Origin: Ophiura sarsii
Taxonomy: Eukaryota > Echinodermata > Ophiuroidea > Amphilepidida > Ophiuridae
Length of the DNA: 64,000 nt
Reading direction: 5' to 3'
Assembly: GCA_035610835.1 (NCBI GenBank)
Contig: CM069455.1
Span: forward strand, 602,335-666,334
The notes under the pieces were generated by a model. That model saw only the letters and a list, made by a program, of their open reading frames with translations. It was not told the origin of the DNA and did not search any database. Shown in pieces: positions 61,601-64,000 of this stretch. A program made the position numbers and the translations under genes. Numbering within the stretch: position 1 is the stretch's first letter; every line of letters starts with the position of its first letter.

Positions 61601-63437
61601 TGGGAGTTAGTGCAAAGACCAGAAGTGCCGACAGTAATGCAGTTGGAGAGGGAGGGTCCCATGGGACAAAGCGCTTAACCCACCGCCGCCCGTCCCAAGT
61701 CGGGGGCAACTGCAGAGGCTGTAAGTTTGGACAGGATGTCAAAAATCCTGGGCTTGGTATAACATCCTTTCTTCTGTGCACGTCAAATAAAGGCGTCGAT
61801 GCAGACCAGTCCAGGAAGCGGCTGTACATGGCCATGGAGTTTAATGATTTGAACACCAGAAGGTGTACAATTTTTAATATTTTAAAACCAAAAGGTGTAA
61901 AATTAATTAACACCCTGAGAGTGTTAATATAGCATCACCCAAAGGAGTGTTAATTCATCAACACCAAAGACTGGTGTTAATCAACACCAGATAGTGTGGA
62001 CCCGCTGGGACACTTATGTGGTGTTAAAATAAACACCCTCGGTGTAAATTTTAACACCAGTGTTTTTGCAGTGTAGGAGGTAAGGACTGTAATGATTTGA
62101 ACTCTTACTGATTTTCCAGTCGATGGCGGTCACGAAAAAATCATTGTGGCAAGAACCCTGGTCATGTGATGGTGTCGTAAGAACACAGAACACACCGGCA
62201 ACACGAACAAAAAAACACCGTCGAGATCAAACTGTCGCCGTACATTGCTTTTATGTTATTGCAATTAATTCAAATGTCATATTTCAGAGGGGAAACAAGG
62301 CATTTGTATTAGGAGTGGGCGATAAACGGGTAATACTGGTTTTGCCCAGGTGACGATATTTTAAAATTCCATTTGTTCAAATCTCACTGGGTCACTTTTT
62401 CCTTTATCCTTTATTTTTGTAACAAATGACGTTGATATATCAGTTAAACAGTGGAAATTTAATTCATACTATACAAATAGGAGTGGGCTATAATATACGG
62501 GGGTCAAAAATGCATTCTTGGTTATTTTCCCCAGGTGAAGATTTTTTCTCAACATGAAATGTTCAGTCAGGTGTCCAGGAAGAAAGTGTGCAGCTCTTTT
62601 GTGTCACCAATATCTGATCATTGAAAAGGAGTGGGTTTGAGTATAAAATATTTCATATTACTCATTGTGTGGCTTGTTGCTGTGATTTTGGTGTATAAAT
62701 AAATGAAAATAAGATCAAACAAGCTAATTTTAAAAATTACATACAAATCGGACCTTGAGTTTGATTAAAAAATGACATTTTGGGTCAAAATTGACCACGG
62801 GGGCGCTTTTAAAGATTTTGCGCATGTTATCAGTCATTTGCTATTTTAAAGTTTACGGCTACGAATATGATCACAATTTCGACCTACTCAAGAAATCTGA
62901 GCGTTCTATCACAATTAGTTTGCCCGCAGCGCTCATTAGAATGTTCTTTGGATGCCACTATTGAATTGTAAACGAGGAAAAGTGCGTTGGTCCCATATAA
63001 TATTTTGAATAGGAGCGGGGAGTGGTGCAAGGAACTTTCAAATTAGTGTTACGGACAAACTAATTGTTATAGAACGCTCAGATCTCTTGAGTAGGTCAAA
63101 CTTATGATCATCTTCGTAGCTTAAACTTTAAAATAGCGAATAGTTGAAAACATGCGATTCGGTCGGCTGATCAATACCCAAAACGAGATTTAAAAATACC
63201 GCACGCACAAAGGTGCACATTATCATGATGATAGCTTTCCGATATTTACCGCTGACACATATCAGTCAGACGGGACATAAATAGATTTTTAAATATATTT
63301 TTCATAAACCAATAATACGACCAAATTCGATGTTTGTGTTATATTAAAAAAAATATAAAGGCAATCTTACCACTACATGATGCGTACGATGTGATACAAA
63401 ACAAGATAAAAACACGTATCCATATGTTTTCCTCCAT
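37531..63437 (-). CDS. Gene B: IgGFc-binding-domain receptor tyrosine kinase (complete kinase domain)
   Basis: A tandem paralogue of gene A. Exons in transcript order: 63371-63437, 52107-53354, 51115-51186, 50763-50834, 49274-49416, 47018-47294, 45299-45439, 43672-43868, 42226-42348, 40717-40787, 39080-39120, 38785-38881, 37809-37896, and possibly 37531-37551. The certain exons sum to 2637 bp (879 codons) with no internal stop, and all junctions are in phase. The product is a predicted plasma-membrane RTK with signal peptide, IgGFc-binding-like ectodomain of about 416 residues, stalk, one membrane helix and a full kinase domain from GQGAFGKV to the [11 protein letters not shown] helix. Intron 1, about 10 kb, has been enlarged by a LINE, an inverted-repeat element and a TIR element. 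Regulation is not evident. Confidence 0.88.
37809..37896 (-). CDS. Gene B exon 13: last kinase helix
   Basis: An 88-bp exon encoding [20 protein letters not shown] and LEEIVSQKL. It matches the terminal M..CW...P..RPTF.EL motif. Acceptor TTTTGCTAG, donor GTGAGT, phase 0 out, so at least one further exon is needed for the stop codon. Confidence 0.88.
38785..38881 (-). CDS. Gene B exon 12: kinase C-lobe
   Basis: A 97-bp exon encoding [20 protein letters not shown] and [13 protein letters not shown]. This is the usual PYPG...L..GYRM..P...C...VY segment. Acceptor TTCAAAG, donor GTGAGT. Confidence 0.88.
39080..39120 (-). CDS. Gene B exon 11: alpha-F start
   Basis: A 41-bp exon encoding [13 protein letters not shown], the conserved alpha-F helix of tyrosine kinases. 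It is found between TTTCCACAG and GTAAAAG. Phases (2 in, 1 out) fit both neighbours. Too short to stand out as an ORF. Confidence 0.88.
39236..39297. repeat. Poly-C and hAT-like terminus near gene B exon 11
   Basis: A long C run followed by CCCTGGCTACGCCACTG, a lone hAT-type end like those at 9336 and 11078. Confidence 0.6.
39720..40019 (-). pseudogene. LINE ORF2 C-terminal fragment, gene B copy
   Basis: Paralogous to 301-613 and highly similar in DNA, but with small indels that break the minus-strand frame. It is therefore a decayed copy. Confidence 0.5.
40520..40672. mobile_element. Mutator-like MITE, gene B only
   Basis: A 153-bp element with ends GCGATAATTTTGTTCGTACA and GCGATTATTTTTTTCGTACA (as read inwards). 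The perfect 9-bp duplication GTCCGGCAT lies at 40511-40519 and 40673-40681. Gene A has a single related site (ATCCGGCT at about 1109). A 9-bp duplication is typical of Mutator-like elements. Confidence 0.85.
40717..40787 (-). CDS. Gene B exon 10: P+1 loop
   Basis: A 71-bp exon encoding [20 protein letters not shown] and QSDV. It has H to R relative to gene A. Ends in phase 2 before GTAAGT and joins exon 11 to make SDVWSFG. Confidence 0.87.
40835..40926. repeat. 58-bp minisatellite, short allele in gene B
   Basis: One full unit plus a partial unit of the repeat that has about 11 copies in gene A. Shows large copy-number change after duplication. Confidence 0.85.
41271..41289 (-). repeat. tRNA-like SINE head, fragment 1 (gene B)
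   Basis: B-box side of the tRNA-like sequence seen intact at 2151-2221. It is cut at GGGACCT by the LINE insertion. Confidence 0.6.
41290..42084 (+). mobile_element. 5'-truncated LINE inserted in a tRNA-like SINE
   Basis: A 795-bp insert encoding a 239-residue C-terminal part of a non-LTR retrotransposon polymerase, in frame from about 41275 to 41994: [76 protein letters not shown]. The 3' tail is (TTATG)n. The 5-bp duplication GACCT lies at 41285-41289 and 42085-42089. Gene A is empty at the site. Confidence 0.9.
42085..42131 (-). repeat. tRNA-like SINE head, fragment 2 (gene B)
   Basis: A-box and anticodon side of the tRNA-like sequence split by the LINE at 41290-42084. Confidence 0.6.
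42226..42348 (-). CDS. Gene B exon 9: catalytic loop and DFG
   Basis: A 123-bp exon identical in protein to gene A exon 9: [16 protein letters not shown] and a single activation-loop Tyr in DDYGKSTTR. Confidence 0.92.
43229..43352. repeat. About 43-bp minisatellite, gene B copy
   Basis: About three units of the repeat seen at 3337-3592. Confidence 0.85.
43672..43868 (-). CDS. Gene B exon 8: kinase hinge and alpha-D/alpha-E
   Basis: A 197-bp exon with [20 protein letters not shown]. Relative to gene A it has L to I, L to V and P to R (HHTRGP). The same short insert follows the hinge. Phase matches both neighbours. Confidence 0.87.
44150..44697. repeat. 56-bp satellite array in gene B intron, about 10 monomers
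   Basis: Same monomer and same flanks as the gene A array (…TTTCAACAAATACATT… at the left, CACCCAATCCAAATG at the right), without the MITE insertions. Confidence 0.95.
44873..45190 (+). repeat. tRNA-derived SINE (gene B copy)
   Basis: Same SINE as at 7569-7885, at the equivalent intron position, so inserted before the gene duplication. Confidence 0.72.
45299..45439 (-). CDS. Gene B exon 7: kinase alpha-C region
   Basis: A 141-bp exon with [20 protein letters not shown], and IDD in place of KDD of gene A. Donor GTATCT, acceptor TGCAAG. Confidence 0.85.
45872..46383. other. Gene B-specific intron segment
   Basis: About 510 bp replace about 195 bp of gene A (8574-8770) between otherwise matching flanks (…GTGCTACTCTATTG and ATTAAACTCTTCTG). 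No ends or ORF recognised, so origin is unclear. Confidence 0.6.
46644..46966. mobile_element. hAT-like MITE rich in G runs (gene B)
   Basis: Paralogous to 9026-9336 with the same 8-bp GCAATGAC flanks, but with longer poly-G runs. Confidence 0.75.
47018..47294 (-). CDS. Gene B exon 6: juxtamembrane region and kinase N-lobe start
   Basis: A 277-bp exon identical in protein to gene A exon 6, including [21 protein letters not shown] and AVKVLK. Conservation of the SH3-type and tyrosine motifs in both copies suggests constraint on signalling, though recent duplication or gene conversion could also explain it. Confidence 0.88.
47561..47776. other. 216-bp segment present in gene B, absent in gene A
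   Basis: Bounded by CAGGT on both sides; gene A has a single CAGGT at about 9925. A microhomology deletion in A and an insertion with a 5-bp duplication in B are both possible. Confidence 0.7.
48371..48982. mobile_element. 612-bp foldback element, gene B only
   Basis: Inverted arms of about 225 bp, starting AAAGGGTTCAACAAAAGAAA and continuing through ATACCACTTTGTTTATGTCA to AAAATGGGATATTTTCC / mirror. The loop is about 160 bp. Gene A has the uninterrupted CAAGATATAGATAACATAG at about 10450. The two similar frames in it are arm artefacts. Confidence 0.9.
49274..49416 (-). CDS. Gene B exon 5: transmembrane segment
   Basis: A 143-bp exon encoding [28 protein letters not shown] and [20 protein letters not shown]. 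It carries F to C and G to D changes relative to gene A. One membrane helix with a basic stop-transfer cluster. Confidence 0.85.
50014..50047. repeat. hAT-like terminus followed by poly-G (gene B)
   Basis: Same truncated element end as at 11868, with a shorter G run. Confidence 0.55.
50763..50834 (-). CDS. Gene B exon 4: stalk repeat 2
   Basis: A 72-bp phase 1-1 exon encoding [20 protein letters not shown] and QSVT. It is shorter by four codons than gene A exon 4, because the donor here directly follows ACCG as in the exon 3 type. Confidence 0.72.
51115..51186 (-). CDS. Gene B exon 3: stalk repeat 1
   Basis: A 72-bp phase 1-1 exon encoding [20 protein letters not shown] and QSVT. It differs from the gene A counterpart by Y to F. 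Predicted Ser/Thr-rich stalk. Confidence 0.72.
51455..52098. repeat. Mariner-like element end next to the gene B ectodomain exon
   Basis: Paralogue of 16430-17041; ends a few bases before the exon 2 donor region of gene B. Confidence 0.6.
52107..53354 (-). CDS. Gene B exon 2: IgGFc-binding-like ectodomain
   Basis: A 1248-bp exon encoding about 416 residues, opening [10 protein letters not shown] like gene A. By eye about 60 residues differ from gene A. Differences cluster in the first 100 residues (for example [14 protein letters not shown]) and in loops such as NECAQVP, CCCDY and FCSNN, where B has extra cysteines. Long blocks such as [20 protein letters not shown] are unchanged. Acceptor at 53355-53356, donor GTAGGT at 52101-52106. 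Confidence 0.85.
53512..54251 (+). pseudogene. LINE segment 1: end of APE endonuclease and linker
   Basis: Frame with [20 protein letters not shown] and [12 protein letters not shown], the terminal SDH-like part of an APE endonuclease, then a basic linker ([36 protein letters not shown]). Ends at a stop after LNMSD, upstream of the nested insertion. Confidence 0.8.
54351..57025. mobile_element. 2.7-kb non-autonomous inverted-repeat element nested in a LINE (gene B intron 1)
   Basis: Same family as 12017-14932, nearly identical, with an internal deletion of about 260 bp. Flanked by AAAT duplications (54347-54350, 57026-57029). It splits the LINE between its ORF segments at 53.5-54.3 kb and 57.0-59.0 kb. 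Confidence 0.88.
57030..57836 (+). pseudogene. LINE segment 2: reverse transcriptase fingers and palm
   Basis: Frame with [71 protein letters not shown] and [20 protein letters not shown]. The YADD box reads YYA and then shifts frame because of a missing base near 57822. Confidence 0.88.
57822..59011 (+). pseudogene. LINE segment 3: RT thumb and C-terminal zinc motif
   Basis: Continues after the frameshift with [17 protein letters not shown], then a stop at 58010-58012. It resumes as [12 protein letters not shown] and a 296-residue frame (58121-59011) with [14 protein letters not shown], and [19 protein letters not shown], a CCHC-type motif. Ends at a TGA at 59009-59011. Confidence 0.85.
59161..60540. 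other. Gene B intron 1 stretch without recognised gene
   Basis: Contains a poly-C/poly-CT patch at about 59916-59935, GTATCG/CGATAC palindromic words at 60020-60105 and a perfect 16-bp palindrome AAAGAGCCGGCTCTTT at 60294-60309. The block 59650-59790 resembles 880-960 in inverse orientation, so a dispersed repeat family is likely. Confidence 0.55.
60541..62073. mobile_element. TIR element carrying an endonuclease-domain ORF
   Basis: Ends CTCTGCAAAAACTCCGGTGT and (inverse) CACTGCAAAAACACTGGTGT, both followed by TAAA. TA lies on both sides (60539-60540, 62074-62075). The right end also has many GTGTTAA/TTAACAC subterminal repeats (61863-62060). The main cargo is the 218-codon ORF at 60943-61599. 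Superfamily not assigned. Confidence 0.7.
60943..61599 (+). CDS. RLE-type (PD-D/E-XK-like) endonuclease domain protein from a retroelement
   Basis: An uninterrupted 218-codon frame from ATG 60943 to TAG. Near the N-terminus [20 protein letters not shown] matches the conserved RY..RH..VLR block that precedes the restriction-like endonuclease of R2/NeSL-type LINEs. [20 protein letters not shown] has RPD and a Glu 14-15 residues later, the RLE catalytic arrangement. [21 protein letters not shown] is the usual tail. The reverse transcriptase is absent. It lies inside a TIR element and on the opposite strand to gene B. It may be a captured fragment or a small gene; no promoter evidence. Confidence 0.68.
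   Translation: MIHIFNCCQYSLRSGRYNWRHDMVLRQIIHNIAPAIYRARAFTDKEPDKCQKSGIAFKTEEGNTYKNLNWTSNQKHDKIQLCEDWEVAWDEDKNPAIFPPVIVMTAKRPDITIYSKEEKKCVVIELTVPAEENLAQANHRKKCKYMDLIQECQNAGWKTTYFPVEVGSRGFTNQTLRSCLKYLGLNNKEIKKTIEEVSKTALRATYTLWLARCKKNLW
62126..62820. other. Gene B intron 1 stretch without recognised gene
   Basis: A 76-codon frame at 62123-62353 has no recognisable domain. The phrase 'aggagtgggc' recurs at 62311, 62479 and (variant) 62626, suggesting old degenerate repeats. Confidence 0.45.
62826..63162. mobile_element. Foldback element in gene B intron 1
   Basis: Left arm GCTATTTTAAAGTTTACGGC … TACTCAAGAAATCTGAGCGT … TTCTATCACAATTAGTTTG is mirrored at 63055-63160. Arms of about 105-120 bp; the loop contains 'aggagcggggag'. 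Not present at the equivalent place in gene A. Confidence 0.8.
63371..63437 (-). CDS. Gene B exon 1: start codon and signal peptide
   Basis: ATG at 63437; reads [20 protein letters not shown] then CS. It has the same 67-bp length and phase as gene A exon 1, with donor GTAAG. About 280 bp of surrounding sequence (63.18-63.44 kb) aligns with 19.0-19.24 kb, showing that the duplication includes the 5' end. Confidence 0.82.
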
Positions 63438-64000
63438 AATGTCGAACTATGAACTACCTATGCCTCTAAAAGAGGTAAAGTGGTACACAAAAAATGTATA
63501 TTGTTAGTGGCTAGTTAATATAAAGACTGATAGGCGCTTCCGCTTGCCATCATCACGAGTGAAATTTGGGACATGTTACATCGCAACCAGGTCATATAAG
63601 ACACTTTTAGAAAGTTAACTTTTCTGTAGTATTGTGAACGAACAATTCCAGATTGTCACATTTTGTATTGTGACCAAACTTTGAATATGTTATTGTTATG
63701 TTGATTATCTATACAAAAATTACCACAGTATCAATATACTGGTATTGGTCTTGATTGCGTGTTATAATTCCTTTATATTTTATGATACTATCGTGTTTTG
63801 TTACAAATTAAAACAAAGGCCTGCATTCTAGGAATGCCCAATCACAACTCTATTTGAACTTTTACTTTCAGAGTTAAGCACGCAATATCCAATGTAGTTC
63901 ATAATATTTCATTTGCTTTTTAGCCCGTTCACAACTTTTTGTGGAGTTGTTTTACATTACTTTTGTTCCTATAGTTTATATTACTTTTTCCTTTGATATC

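Noticed and set aside
61600..61932. 110-residue ORF downstream of the RLE-type ORF
   Set aside because: No domain recognised; it runs into the GTGTTAA-rich subterminal repeats, so probably untranslated element sequence.

Overview
The window looks like repeat-rich, AT-rich nuclear DNA of a marine invertebrate deuterostome; an echinoderm is my best guess. The basis is short GT-AG exons in long introns, an IgGFc-binding-type extracellular domain, abundant MITEs with poly-G tracts of the 'GGCGTAGCC' kind, tRNA-derived SINEs, and APE-type, RLE-type and Penelope-type retroelement debris. The species is inference; no rRNA or mitochondrial marker is present.

The main content is a head-to-tail tandem pair of receptor tyrosine kinase genes on the minus strand, called A and B here. 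Each has a signal peptide exon, one large exon for an IgGFc-binding-like ectodomain, two short Ser/Thr-rich stalk exons, a transmembrane exon, and a run of short exons for a complete tyrosine kinase domain. Gene A runs from its start codon at 19238 leftwards and leaves the window after the exon at 1136-1206. Gene B runs from 63437 to at least 37809, with a possible last exon at 37531-37551. Every splice junction I checked joins in phase, and neither copy has a broken frame. The shared kinase exons are nearly identical between A and B, while the ectodomain exon differs at about one residue in seven.

Layout: 1-19.2 kb is gene A, with introns full of minisatellites and transposons. 19.3-37.5 kb is intergenic, with inverted repeats, a GC-rich minisatellite, a 449-bp tandem duplication, a decayed Penelope-like element, foldback elements, a mariner-like element with another element nested in it, two orphan histone 3'-end stem-loops, and a roughly 106-bp tandem repeat. 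37.5-63.4 kb is gene B. Its introns carry insertions missing from A: a Mutator-like MITE, a truncated LINE inside a tRNA-like SINE, a 612-bp foldback element, a LINE split by a 2.7-kb inverted-repeat element, and a TIR element carrying an intact endonuclease-domain ORF.

Because the two paralogous units align through their introns, many insertions can be read as filled-site/empty-site pairs. These give target-site duplications and relative ages directly. All coordinates, translations and counts were made by eye.
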